Below, in pieces: positions 13,201-24,623 of a stretch of DNA of 64,000 nt; the first letter of the stretch is position 1, and each line of letters opens with the position of its first letter. The stretch comes from Straminergon stramineum (Eukaryota > Streptophyta > Bryopsida > Hypnales > Calliergonaceae), in the NCBI GenBank assembly GCA_963920665.1, contig OY987265.1:36523001-36587000 (forward strand). The letters are read 5' to 3'. Position numbers and translations under genes: made by a program. Below the pieces are notes generated by a model. The model saw only the letters and a list, made by a program, of their open reading frames with translations. It was not told where the DNA came from and did not search any database.

Positions 13201-13710
13201 CTGTGCTTGTGAAAAGTCGAAAACAGTTAATTCCACACAGGGCGCTGCATCGAATAGTGTTGGGTCTTTTTGAAGGAGGTTATTAAATCGTGCACCTACA
13301 AGATACTTCATGGTTTCTTCAAATCTTTAATACTTTGGAAATTCACAGAACATCCTACAGAAAAGCCCCAAAACTGTACATTAAGAAAAGAATGATTTTG
13401 ATTTGTGAACAATTAAAACATGGTTCCTACTTCATTGTACTTCTGCCTCTATCTGTGAACATCAGCAGCTTTAGAGATCCTTTTGGATCTTTTTAGTTCT
13501 AGTTTTTTTGAACTTGATTGCATGTCGAAATAGGCAGACAGGTAGCTTGGCGGTCTACATGTACTTGTGTGCCTGAGGCCTGGGATTGCAGGTTCATGCA
13601 GTGGAGTGCAAAGGAAGCGAGTGCGGAAGGCACCGGATTTGCATATTCAATTAGACTGAGAGGATTCAATTCATGCTTCGAAAGGTTACCTAGGGACTGA
13701 GGCGTGGAAT
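10240..13710. other. AT-rich gene-free tract
   Basis: No recognisable gene, RNA or bounded mobile element. Short reading frames around 12949-13700 lack motifs. GC content rises toward 13000-13700, which may mark older genic or retroelement sequence, but I see no support for either. Confidence 0.5.
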
Positions 13711-14048
13711 GGTATAAAATAGTTCACGGTTGCGTCATTTTCACGTTCGTGGAAATTGCTGTACGTGGTTATTAGTCATGGAGGGTACGCGCGGCCATAC
13801 TGTCGAGTTTTTAGTAAACCTCAGAGACGATTTTCGTCTGTGCTGAGCTGCAGGCAGTGAGGGGAGCGTCGGTATCTTTGACGTAATCTAACTGGATCCC
13901 ATTTGAGTAGTGATAATCAGCGGGGGGGTTTGGAACAGTATCGGTACCTGTCACGGACAAGGCTTACCAGCACTGACGCAATTCTGGGGGAATGTGGTCT
14001 GACAAGTTTGACTTGTCAGAGAGTGCGAATATTCGCCCCCCAAAACCC
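13711..14048. repeat. Direct repeat copy 1 (~340 bp) with TATA-like start and hairpin end
   Basis: Pairs with 14396-14710. Shared blocks in order: TAAAATA, GACGGTTGCGTCATTTTCA, TTCGTGGAAATTGCTGT, GTCATGGAGGG, GTGCTGAGCTGCA, TTGACGTAATC, TCCCATTTGAGTA, and CAGAGAGTGC. Copy 1 opens with TATAAAAT (13713-13720) and near its end has a perfect hairpin, CTGACAAGT-TTG-ACTTGTCAG (13999-14019). It is GC-richer than its surroundings and has no long open frame. It could be a duplicated noncoding gene, a duplicated promoter, or the ends of a short retroelement. Confidence 0.75.
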
Positions 14049-14395
14049 TTTGAAGATGATAGGGTTGCGTCTGTAGTAGTGCGTCAAGCCGAATGCGCGG
14101 ACGGTTTTGCCCCGCGTTTGACCTCTAGGGAAAACGCAGGGACATTTTATTTGTAAAGCATGATAAAATTTGCAAATTTTGAGTTTATATTTGCAATCGG
14201 AGACCCCAAATCAGCTTGGTGAGATGTAAAGAAATAGATTAATCAAGCACAAAATAGTGAGTCTGCAATTTTACAATAACCCTCGACTGAACCTCCGCAT
14301 TCGCCTTGTACTGCTCTACTATAGACTCGATCAGATGGTCGGTTTTCAGTGGATGATCGAGGATGTTATTTTGCATGTAGGACGAATCTCAGAAA

Positions 14396-14710
14396 TGTAA
14401 TAAAATAATTGACGGTTGCGTCATTTTCATGTTCGTGGAAATTGCTGTGGTCGATCAGTCATGGAGGGCCACGCGCGTGCGTATTGTCAAATTTCTAGTA
14501 AATCGCAGAGAAGAATTCTCGACTGTCAGTGCTGAGCTGCAAGGGAGGGAGTGTCGCTATTGTTGACGTAATCCAACTGATCCCATTTGAGTACTGATGA
14601 TCAGCGGGATTGTTTAGAACAGTAACTGCCACAAGCCTTCACAGGAGTGGCGCAATTCTAAGCTGGACAGATTTGATTGCCAGAGAGTGCAAAATTTCGC
14701 CCCTAAACTC
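14396..14710. repeat. Direct repeat copy 2 (~315 bp)
   Basis: Diverged partner of 13711-14048, in the same orientation, separated by about 350 bases. The block order is preserved along the whole length. The terminal hairpin is degraded (CTGGACAGATTTGATTGCCAG) and the upstream TATA-like sequence reads TAATAAAATAA. The lack of TG...CA ends argues against a simple LTR pair. Confidence 0.75.
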
Positions 14711-16652
14711 CAATGTGGTTGACAATCTCTCAATGTATGAGGAATGGCACGATTGCTACTATATTTCCCAAAAAGTGTGAACCTCTACTTAGTTTCAACT
14801 TACTAGACATCGCTTTAACCCTGGAAATCATGCTTTTTTGGAACCGTATGACATCATCTACTTTAAAAAAAATAAAAAATACACATTGGAGGTCAAAGTA
14901 ATGTAGAAGATCTTCCCTTTCCACACAAAATTCCAAGGATGAATAGTTGCAATTCTGTCCTAGATAGAGAGATTCCCTATCATCCATCGGACACTAAACG
15001 TCCATGTGGACGTTTATGGGTTAATGCTTGAATGGTTGAATCTTGGTGAACTTCACTAAATAACATACCTCCTCTCATACAATGAGGATCTCTTATGTAT
15101 AGTAGAACTTCCATAAGGTAGTAGCCCTGGGGGCAAAGGAGAATTTTACATTAGAGAGGTTAATATGCCACATTTAACTACTTTTGGACTTTTGAAAGTC
15201 TAGAATTAATAATGGTCATCGGGAGAAAAAAAATAGTCATCAAGGGATAATCCAAAACATTTCAAGATCTATGCAAAACATCTAGAGATCAATATAAAAC
15301 ATCTAGAGATCTATATAAACATTGGGAGATCCATATAAACATCCGAAGAACCCCCGATGATATAATTTGGACATCTCCTAATGTTTAGTCCAAAATTCAT
15401 TGTATAGTCCAAAAGTAGTTAAATGTGACATTAATGGCATTTCAAGATTTAGTAGTAGGCTACAATTTTGTGGCACTCTTGGACTAAAGTCACATTCACC
15501 AAAGCAACATCTAGATTCCAAATTCAAAGAATGTTGATTTTATTTTTTTACTTATTTCATACATCTTCAATACAGGAATATTATTACTTTAGAGAAGTTA
15601 TTGGCTTGCAAAAGTTCACTTCATAGGAGTTCTAGTGTATCCAAATGGGATCAAAATGGAACTCTTAAGTTGCTTAGCTTGTTATTTCTTATAAGAAGAC
15701 TCTACTTTCACATGACCTAATCCATATTGTTTACCACGCCTTGTCTTGTCTCTTTCATTGCCACATAGTAAATCAGAACCCATCTTCTTTTCACCTTTTG
15801 AGGTTGTCATTGATCTTCAAACCTTAATGGTCATAATCTAGTTTGCAAAAGAAAAAGATTGTTGATAATCAATTAGTTCCACTACTCAACAAATAAACTA
15901 TCCCGGGTATGCAACTTCCATATTATGTGGCCCTGATTATAATCACTTATAATGCATTTTAATCCAATCTAAAGGGATGTAATTTATTTTAATGTAGAAT
16001 AATCTTGTAGCCCTTTTAACAAGGAATCCAAAAATGTACTTATGTACATGAAACAAATATTTTTGAAGACAATAATAGCATTAAAAACCTAATTATATGA
16101 GTTTTTTTAATACATGTATCATTGGCCAAGCTAGGCAACTTTAGGAGCTTTCTCATAAAAATTTAATTTTAACTAGATCCAACTTCTTTGTATATATTTT
16201 TAGAAACTATGCATACGTGTTTCAATTCTTCATATATATTATGAGTTTTTTTCTAAAATGTATGCAATTCAACATTTTCTATATTTAATTTTCTTTGAAT
16301 TTGGTCTTCACCTAGCTTTTTGGTCTTTTTAATTTGATATAATTTTAACAAAAGCCGTCTTCTAAGCTATTTTAATGCCGATGACCCCTGTATATAATAC
16401 AAGAGTTGCGTATCTAGGTAAACTATAATATATTGTTTACAACAGCTCATGTGATGGATTGTGTCAATTGATCACCACTTTGAGAGTATATGCTCAAGCT
16501 TCAAAAGAATTTAGGGTCTTGTCAAACTTCATAATTGGTATTAGTCAAGAATTTAAAATATTAGTTGAAAGTTAAAATTTAAAATTTCTTGATTTTCAAT
16601 TCAATTTGTACCCGCATTTAGTTACTCCAAAGTTTAACATTAGATAGTAAGT
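14711..16652. other. AT-rich gene-free tract
   Basis: No gene or bounded element was identified. There is a short run of related phrases near 15230-15370 (variants of CATCTAGAGATC and CATCTGGAGATC) that looks like a degenerate local repeat. A phrase near 16385 resembles the repeat at 6830. Confidence 0.5.
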
Positions 16653-17377
16653 GCAATCCTTTAGGGATATATCATCTAGTTTTTTGCCTAAAATTGATAC
16701 CTTTTCAATAGGAGAGCCTAATTTCCATTTTAAGTACATTTACAATAAGCACTTTGAAAATTTGTAGTTTATTCTTACAATATCTGAAAAATACACCCTT
16801 GATCCCTTGGGCAATTCAAAGTTCCAAATTGTAAAAAATATATTTATAGAAAATATTACATAAAACTTATCAGAATAATTTAATGTTGATTTTAAGAGAA
16901 AAGATGAAAAATTGATCCATAGATTCTTTTCCATATGGTAAGGTCAATTGTAGTATGAATCAATATTTTTCAACAAAATTTGAAAGCAAAAATTATAAAA
17001 TTTCTTTTAAAACTGATTATAGAGAGAATATTTGTAATTCTTACAAGATTTTGTTTCTTTGAGTTCACAATGTTAAGTTCTAATTATGGTGATATTCAAA
17101 GGGTTTTGTTTTATTAAGGTCATTTTTCAAGGGTCATTTTTTGAAGTGAAAAAGTTAGCTATTGAGATTAGGCATACTTATAAATTTTGAACTATAAAAT
17201 ATTTGCAAAGGAAAGTTTAGAAAATCTATTTCATTCAAATAATGAGAACTAGCAAAACAAGTAGCAAAAGAGTCTACAAATTTTTAGATGGATGAAAAAA
17301 TAAAGATCATCCATTCTTATAACATGTTTACATTCATTTTTTGTTCAAAATTTAAACATCTAGCCCTTTAGAGGTTA
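16653..17377. mobile_element. Degraded TTAA-type miniature element, same subfamily as 57003-57568
   Basis: Shares ordered blocks with 57003-57568: TTAAGTTCTAATTATGGTGA, GTTTTATT, GTGAAAAA.TTAG, GAAAATCT, and the end TTTTTGTTCAAAATTT..ACA followed by TAG.CCTTTAGAGGTTA. The right TTAA has decayed to TTAC and the left end (near 16653) is only approximate. Confidence 0.55.
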
Positions 17378-17555
17378 CAAAATTCAACCTTAGAAATCAT
17401 AAATATTCATTTCATTGCCCACAAAGTTTCAACAAAAATTTGATAGTGGGAACCATAGTCATATTTTTACTTAGATGGTTCTATGTGTAGATATTTCTAA
17501 GTGTGGCCTTTTATGTGGTGTGGAATTCTTTTTGCAAGTTTATTGTCTTAAGAAA

Positions 17556-17847
17556 CATTAGATGAGATTCAGCTGGCTTGGAGGGCCGTTTCAGGCCAGT
17601 TCCCAAGGCTGGGAACCAGCCAGGGCTGGCCAGAATTTAAAATTATTAAAAAATTATTAAAAAATTAAAAAAAATTATTTAAAAAATTATTTATTTTCTT
17701 CAAAAAAATATTTTAAAATTAATTTTTTATTATTATCCGACGTGGCCGTCGCCTGACCACGTCAGCGAGCTGCTGTGGCCGAGTTCCCACAGTCTTAGAA
17801 CTTGTGAGAACTCGCGGTCTTCCGCAGGAGCTCATTCTCATCTAATG
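17556..17847. mobile_element. CATTAG-terminal miniature inverted-repeat element, copy 1 (292 bp)
   Basis: Starts CATTAGATGAGATT and ends with its inverse, TCTCATCTAATG. The interior is GC-rich at both ends with an AT-rich middle, and contains the phrase GACGTGGC...CCACGTCA typical of this family. Other copies are at 19925, 30076 and 31449. No target duplication is clear and no coding sequence is present, so it would need a transposase in trans. Confidence 0.8.
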
Positions 17848-19924
17848 TAACAAGTACTTAACCTCTAAACATTTTTTACTATGTTTTCACCAACACCACT
17901 CCAAAATTGCCATTTCTAGTACAAGTACTAAATTTTAGAAAAAAAACATTTTTGGACACATGAAACCATAGGATCTTATAGTATGTTGGTTGAGAAGATG
18001 TGAAAAAAAATTCATAATTTTCCACCTATAAGATTGCAAGATATTAGCAATTGAATTAACAAAAATCTTTCTTTTGGCCTTGTAAGAAATTGGGTAGTTG
18101 AACTTCACAAGGTCACATTTGTATGAAAAAATGTCTAAAATGGTGGTGCTTCTTGGGATTCATTCTCCAAGGCAAGTTGGTTGCATGCTTGAAAATTTTC
18201 AAATCATTTGGAATTGTACAACATATAGGAAAAAAACAATAAGTAGAAAGAAGTAGATAATGATTCAAAATACAAAATTGTTCAACTATAAAACTTCATG
18301 AATATAGATACAATGACTTTTACATCATTAATAAATAGAAAAAATACTTTAAAAAAAATTTGACCATTCTGAAGATCTTCTTCTAGATGAGATTACATCA
18401 AAAAATGGCGATTAACTATATTTGGATGTCCCAAAGTATGTATGCAAGGTAGTTGACTTTGCATGTAGCTAGAAGGAACTACAGTTATGATTTTTAAATG
18501 TCATTTGCATAGTCTCTTCATGTCAAAAGTAGAAACATGAAACCTTGAAGTTTATCCCTAGATGATTAATTTTGGATACTCCAAAAGTTTTTAAAACCAT
18601 GAAAATCCAATTTTGAAATTTTTTTAAAATTTACCATTAAATAGATATTTTTAAATTCAAAGAATAAAATATTCAGGACAAAAGATATCATGCATCTTCT
18701 TTTAAATTTTCAAATTTATATTGAGTCTATAATTCAAAAGTTATGATAGAAGACATGTTGTATGCACAATGTATGACACCTAATATTACAAGTGTTTCAT
18801 GGAATCACCCTAGAAACAAATAGCAAGGACCAAGAATTGACTATAGCTAAATTTTTTGGTCAATAGAAGGCAAGCAATAGAGTTAATTGCAAAGCCATGT
18901 TGAAATCCCTATAAAATACTTATTCTACAAAATGATATTTGTAGAAGCTTTTCCGATACTTCCACAAAAAAACATTTGAATTTACACTACTTGAATGTTT
19001 TTAGGAATAACTTTACAATGAATTCTAGAATATTGCAAAACTCAATTCTATCTAAAATTCTCTATATAACTAAGAAAATTTGTGACCAAAACAACTAAAA
19101 ATTGTTGTTTGCACTTGTTATTTAGGTGGCATTGTCTTGGTCAAAATTACATTGAAATTTATTGTGCCAAAACTCTTGTTTTGAACAATGGAATTTAAAA
19201 AAATTAAAAACTACCACATCATCATGGTCAAATTGGCAAGTTAGTGAGGTCAACTACCACCTCAACATTTTTCTAGGCACTGAGATTTGAACTAGGACCC
19301 TGGTCTCTTCCAATCCATTGTTCTCCTCTAACACACTACTATTGATTTTGCATATACACATATAAATCCTAGCAAAAGCTCTTTGGCAAGTCCTTCTCCT
19401 TGGATCATTGTGTGGATGCTCTAAACATACCATCCATTACTTGTGCAATTTCAATGAAGGTCTAAGATTTCATACTTACAATAGCATATAGATTGTTCAT
19501 GAACATTTTATTGGAGGAATACCAAGAAAGAGAGAAATTCTTCAACCACCTACTTTACACACGTTTCTTTATAATTGTTTTACTTTCAACATATCTTCTT
19601 TCATTTGTGTCCCAAAATAAAATCAATTTTAGCAATACTACAAATGTTGTAAGTTATGGACACTATAAAGCACCACATTTTCTATTGTGCACAATTTCTA
19701 TTGTTAAACTAATCAAGAAAAATCCTTTTTCCTAATTGGCAAATGAAAAGAGATCTCAATACACCAAAAAATGAATCATTTGGATACCAAATCCAGCACC
19801 AAATATAAAAGATATGAGGGATCAAAGGTTTTCTAGTATATGTTCTAAAATTATTTAACAATAGGTGTATATTAAAGCAAGGGGTGTACATAATGAAGAC
19901 ATTTGTTCAAGTGGCACTTTTAGA
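17848..19924. other. AT-rich gene-free tract
   Basis: No gene, RNA or bounded element could be supported. The sequence is AT-rich with many short A or T runs. Confidence 0.5.
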
Positions 19925-20264
19925 CATTAGAGGACAATTGAGGGCTTTAAGAGCCCGTTTTAGGGCTATTCCCTGCATTGTTCCCTGTGCTGCCAGAAAT
20001 TGGGAACCAGCCCATAATGGGCTGAATTTCCGAATTTTAGAAAATAAAAATTTTTTTTTTCCCCAATTTAAAAAAAAAATTACTAATAAAATTAAAATGA
20101 ATTAAAAAAATTTAAAAATCTTTAAATTTTCTTAAGAAAATATATTTTTTGACATGGCAATGACTTTGCCATGTCATACTACTGATGTGGCGAGTTCCCA
20201 CAACTTGGGAACTCAAAATAACTTGCGGCCCTTCTTTGATCATGTCCTCAAATTTCATCTAATG
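19925..20264. mobile_element. CATTAG-terminal miniature element, copy 2 (340 bp)
   Basis: Begins CATTAGAGGACAATTGAGGG and ends CCTCAAATTTCATCTAATG. The interior matches copy 1 in layout: GCCCGTTTTAGGGCTATTCCC, GGGAACCAGCCC, an AT-rich middle, GACATGGCAATG...CATGTCA, and a GAGTTCCCACAACTTGGGAA block near the right end. Confidence 0.8.
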
Positions 20265-21592
20265 CAACTAGTGCATTTGAATGTCCCTACCTTAATGTTG
20301 ACATTTAGAGTTAATAACATCAGTAATGTTGTTGACATTTAGTATGACATTTTTTTATTGATATTATAAAGAATTAATGACATTATTAGTGTATTGTACA
20401 AGAGGCTCTGGCAATGTTGTATCCTTAATGGGATCAATATACAATCCTCCCAAATATAACTCTAAATTTTCACTGTTATATGATTAGAAATTGAAATTTA
20501 TCATTAAAAGCACATTCAAAATTAAAGTATTTTGAATAGGTACAAGAATGACTCTCAAATTTAGACACTAGAAAATGAAAATAAACCGCTTTAAAGCACA
20601 ATGAAAGACAAAATTATAGAGGTATTTGCAAATCATGCTTACCAATACAAATTTGCCCAATTGCATTCTAAAATATTGTGTGTTAGCCAAAATTTGCATT
20701 TGTAAATGTCATTTACCAACACCTCATTTAAAAACATTTTAGGTTTCGGCTAAAGGCCTCACATTGGTTCCACATTGCTAGAAAATTGACCTCCAATTTC
20801 AAAGGCTTGTAGTATGGGCCTATAACATTATTTACCATTGAGGCAAGGTCCCTTGAGTTGCATCCTTGAAAATGGACCCCTTGCACTGAATAAAATTGTC
20901 TAAAATGACTTCTTAACCACCTCCAATCCTTGAATTCAATGATAAGTCCCTCTATGGCAAGGGAAGGACCATTGCCTTTTTATACAATGTTATGGACACT
21001 TAGTACATGCACCAAGTATCAAATTATCAATGGCAAGTACCGATTGGAAATGTTGCCTAAAGACTTGCTATGAATGTGAATTCAATTCTTCTACCTTCAA
21101 CAATCGCTCAACACGATACAATTTTAAGTCCTTCCATTTTCACTTTGATTGGGGAGGTGGGATGGAGGCTAATACTAAGACTGCTTCATTGGACACCACC
21201 CAACTAGTGACAAACCTTATGGTTTTAATCCCTGTGGATTTGGTACCCATGTTGCCTACACAATCAATTTCTTAGTACATTTTCCTCTACATTCACTTCA
21301 AGTTTACACTCATTCACATCAATATCACCATCCGTTTCATGTCCTTGTTTCATTTCATGGCATTGTTGTTCCATATCATTGTTGTTCAAAAATTTGTGTG
21401 AAGATTCTTCAAGATAGTAAAATCATGTTTGTGACTAACATTCAACTCAAGATTTGATACTACAAATTCAATTCAAGTTTGCTTCAACATCCAGTGAGTT
21501 TTTCTTGTCATTTTACTTACCTGTTTTCTTCCATTAGAGGGTTATAGTTTCATGCTTATGGGATTTGTTTTTTCTCCATATTCCTCTCTCAA
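20265..21592. other. AT-rich gene-free tract
   Basis: No gene recognised. The tract probably includes the left untranslated part of the Tc1/mariner element that follows, but I could not locate its terminal inverted repeat. Confidence 0.45.
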
Positions 21593-22760
21593 ATGAGAAT
21601 AAGAATGTTGAGTACAAAAAAGAGAGCTCTAGTAGTTGGAATGCAACAAACTAGGATAAAATGTAAGGATATAGTAGTTAAAATGAACAAGCCACATTTC
21701 ATTGTTTATATTGTTTTGAGAAAGTAGAAGGTATCTAGCTACATATCAACTCAAAAACCAAGCCATAGGTCTCAGGAGTTGTCTGATTGTATACGGGAAG
21801 ACTTATATCGTCTTATCAATCAAGATCGACATTAAACACTTGAAATACTTGTGGCTAATTTTAATGTGCATCGTAATACAATACGAGCATAAATATGTAG
21901 GCTTGGCTTTGAGAACCACATTGCTCAAAATAAACCCTATCTCAATATTGAACACAAAGCAAGAAAGATTAGCATTTGTTTGTAAACACTACCATTGGAC
22001 ACATGAAGACCAAAACAAAGTTAATTAGATTGATGAGTTGTCCTTTGAGCTTAGAAAGAACTCTTGGCAAATTAGAGTATGAGGGAAGGTATATGAAAAA
22101 TATGTATGGAATTGTCAACTAGCAGTTAGTTTTAAGTCGGTTGAACATCTACTAGCACAGACCTATTGTAGTGCAACATTGAAATGAGAAGAATCTGGAT
22201 TGGATAACCTATTGAAGTCCTATAGGACTGGATGAAAAACATTTGGGATGAAAACGTGACTATATTCTGACAACAAGTCGTAACATGAGTCATGACACTC
22301 TATATTTAATATAATAGATGTTAGTTTGGAATGCCTTCATAGGTTTTGACAAAAGTCATTAAGTCATCATGCCTTAGGGTGAAAGAAGTGCAATTGATTT
22401 TCTTCATAATGTTTATGAGGGCACATTGAGTGTTTTTTATTTTATGCACAATCAACCTCATGAGCTCACACTAATGGAAGATGGTCGTCCAATCCATTGC
22501 ATTAAATTTCTAGAGAAGTGGAAGCAAGCTCATGGTATGAAGAAGTTAGATTGGCCTCCTAATTAACCTAATTAAAATCCCATAGAGAACTTGTCAAAGA
22601 TAGTCAAAGATTTTTTGTGACATGGTGACACCACAATATTATAGGCCAAAGAGCAAGGAAGAAATGATACAAACAATTCAAGAAGGGGATCAAGCCGTAT
22701 CTCTATAGCAATTGCAAAGACTCATTTCATATATGCCCAATCAAATGCAAGTTGTAATTT
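21593..22760 (+). pseudogene. Dead Tc1/mariner transposase gene
   Basis: Several frames together give a Tc1/mariner-type transposase. Around 21760-21880 a helix-turn-helix part reads SQELSDCIREDLYRL and NVHRNTIRA. Around 21985-22080 HYHWTHEDQNKV and ELSFELRKNSWQIRV match the region around the first catalytic Asp of the DDE domain, where family members usually have W-S-D-E. Around 22390-22600 come FLHNVYEGTLS, LMEDGRPIHCIK and the signature LDWPPN-x-P-x-x-NPIENL near the last catalytic residue. Stops and frame breaks are scattered throughout (for instance two in the DWPPN-NPIENL motif). The terminal repeats were not identified, so the element boundaries are unknown. Confidence 0.85.
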
Positions 22761-22963
22761 TTGCACATTGTGACAATACTAGAAGATAGATAAGTGTAAT
22801 ATATATAATTTTTATAATGCTCAAGTACTCTTCAATACAATTCCATTGCAATTCTTGGTTTGAAAATCCATCCATTTTTTAGTATGCTAGAACTTCCTAG
22901 AGTTCATGAACTTTCTTTTGAAATTTGACTTTGAGATTATCAAACCCAATTGTATAGTACAAT

Positions 22964-23384
22964 AAGGTAGAACATCTCATTGTGGTTAGAAGACCCCATA
23001 ATGGACACCTACAAACAATCCCATTATGGGTTTTTTCAATAAATGAGATTTGGATCACAATCAATGTCTTACTTGACAATAATACAATGATTAATGACCT
23101 CATTAGGAACTTCTAACTTTTTAGTGTAATTTCATTATAGGAAGTGTAAGATGAGCATTATGGATACAAATTTGTTAGTTCTGGGATAGCCTAGAGGCTC
23201 TTTTGGGCCATGATGGCCAAACCCTTCAAAAATTCACTACAAATTCCTACTTTATCAAAAAAATATAATTTTGATTGCTCTTGCTATTTCTCACACTTGT
23301 CTTTATGTGGGGTTTTAAAAAGAAATTCAGCAATGGCATACAGGCAAACTCCTAATTCTGATCACAATGGGCTGTTTTTACCTT
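22964..23384. mobile_element. AAGGTA-terminal miniature element, copy 1 (421 bp)
   Basis: Left end AAGGTAGAACATCTCATTGTGG and right end CACAATGGGCTGTTTTTACCTT are inverted repeats of each other with a few changes. The interior shares TAAGATGAGCATTATGGATA, TTCAAAAATTCACTACAAATT and TCTCACACTTGTCTTTATGTGG with the copy at 30541. It is non-coding. Confidence 0.7.
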
Positions 23385-24623
23385 ACACGTACCTTCTGTT
23401 ATGCAATGTCTCCTCTTTGGTGCAGAGCCAATAAAACAACCCATACAAATACAGGTTGCAGCTCGAGAACCAACAACCATCACAAGTGAGCTTACAATGA
23501 CAACATTCAAAGCACTTGCTGTTAATCAAACTCAGGCATTCTCATCAAATTGCTTTCAACATCACAGCCCTAATTCAGTAGTGGCACGTCTCAACGACAC
23601 TGCACTATCTCACCTTTCCATCGTTTCAAACAACCTCATGTGAGGGTCACTTTGGCAAAGAAGTGCCAAGATTAAATTCCCACTTCAGATTTTGAAAGGT
23701 CCACATCACAATGAACCAGTGACAAATGACAAGTGGTACTTATGACAAAATTACTTAATCTGATCCTCAAGTAGGGTAAACAGAATATCAAAGGAAACTG
23801 CGAAAGCACACCAAGTACCAAATGAAAAGCATCCAGGACTCGAGAACACTAAGTGAACAGTTGCTCTTCATATATACACAATTTTGAAAACCATCATATT
23901 TCGTTGAAATACAAAAAAATCACAAACCAATGGTCTGACTTAAGTCTGAGCATGTAAATTGCTACACAGCAGATTGCAACTGTGAGCACCATACGGAAGG
24001 GAGAATTTCCGCCAGTCCAGTGAGGCGCATTTCAAGGACCAACACTGAAGGACCTCTCCAAATGACTTCCACCGCAGCTTAAATAGAGAATGGCAGCAGT
24101 AAATCTGCAGTGACATTCTCCTGCGTTGATATGGAGCAGATGACAACATTCTATGATACTTCAATATCTAAAAATGAAGTAGAGACAAGGATTAGCTCAC
24201 ACAGCTAAATAGCCTGTTGTCGGCAAAAATTCTCTGTGCTCCTGCCAATGATCACTGTCTCCCTCCCTGCGAAAAATCATGTCTTGCCTAATCCAAGCCT
24301 TTCAGGTCTGCCTCAGATGATATACGGTATATATGTTCTCAATGGCTCCAGTTTGTTGCCTTGAATTAATCTGCATTCTGAGGTCTACATAGAATTATGT
24401 GGTACGAAATCAGTACGTCCTACTTCGCTCAGAAAGGGCACAATTGTCACTATCTGTAGGTCATAAAGTAATGATGGGAGGCAGCGTCCCCCAGCCAGTC
24501 TCTTGCCCAATTTAGGACAAGCATAAATCTCCAAATCATTTAGCTCCTGCGACGTCCGGTTCATAGCTATATTCCGTGGCCCATTCCATGCCCGCTGCAT
24601 GTTGTCTTTCCAATTGAACACAT
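23385..24623. other. 3' flank of the lipase gene, no separate gene seen
   Basis: Moderate GC content and no recognisable coding motif. The part nearest 24623 is presumably the 3' untranslated region of the minus-strand monoacylglycerol-lipase-like gene. Confidence 0.5.

Noticed and set aside
13533..13610. tRNA- or SINE-like promoter boxes (TAGCTTGGCGGT and GGTTCATGCAG)
   Set aside because: The second box departs from the GGTTCGAnTCC consensus, no cloverleaf forms, and no SINE tail or target duplication is visible.
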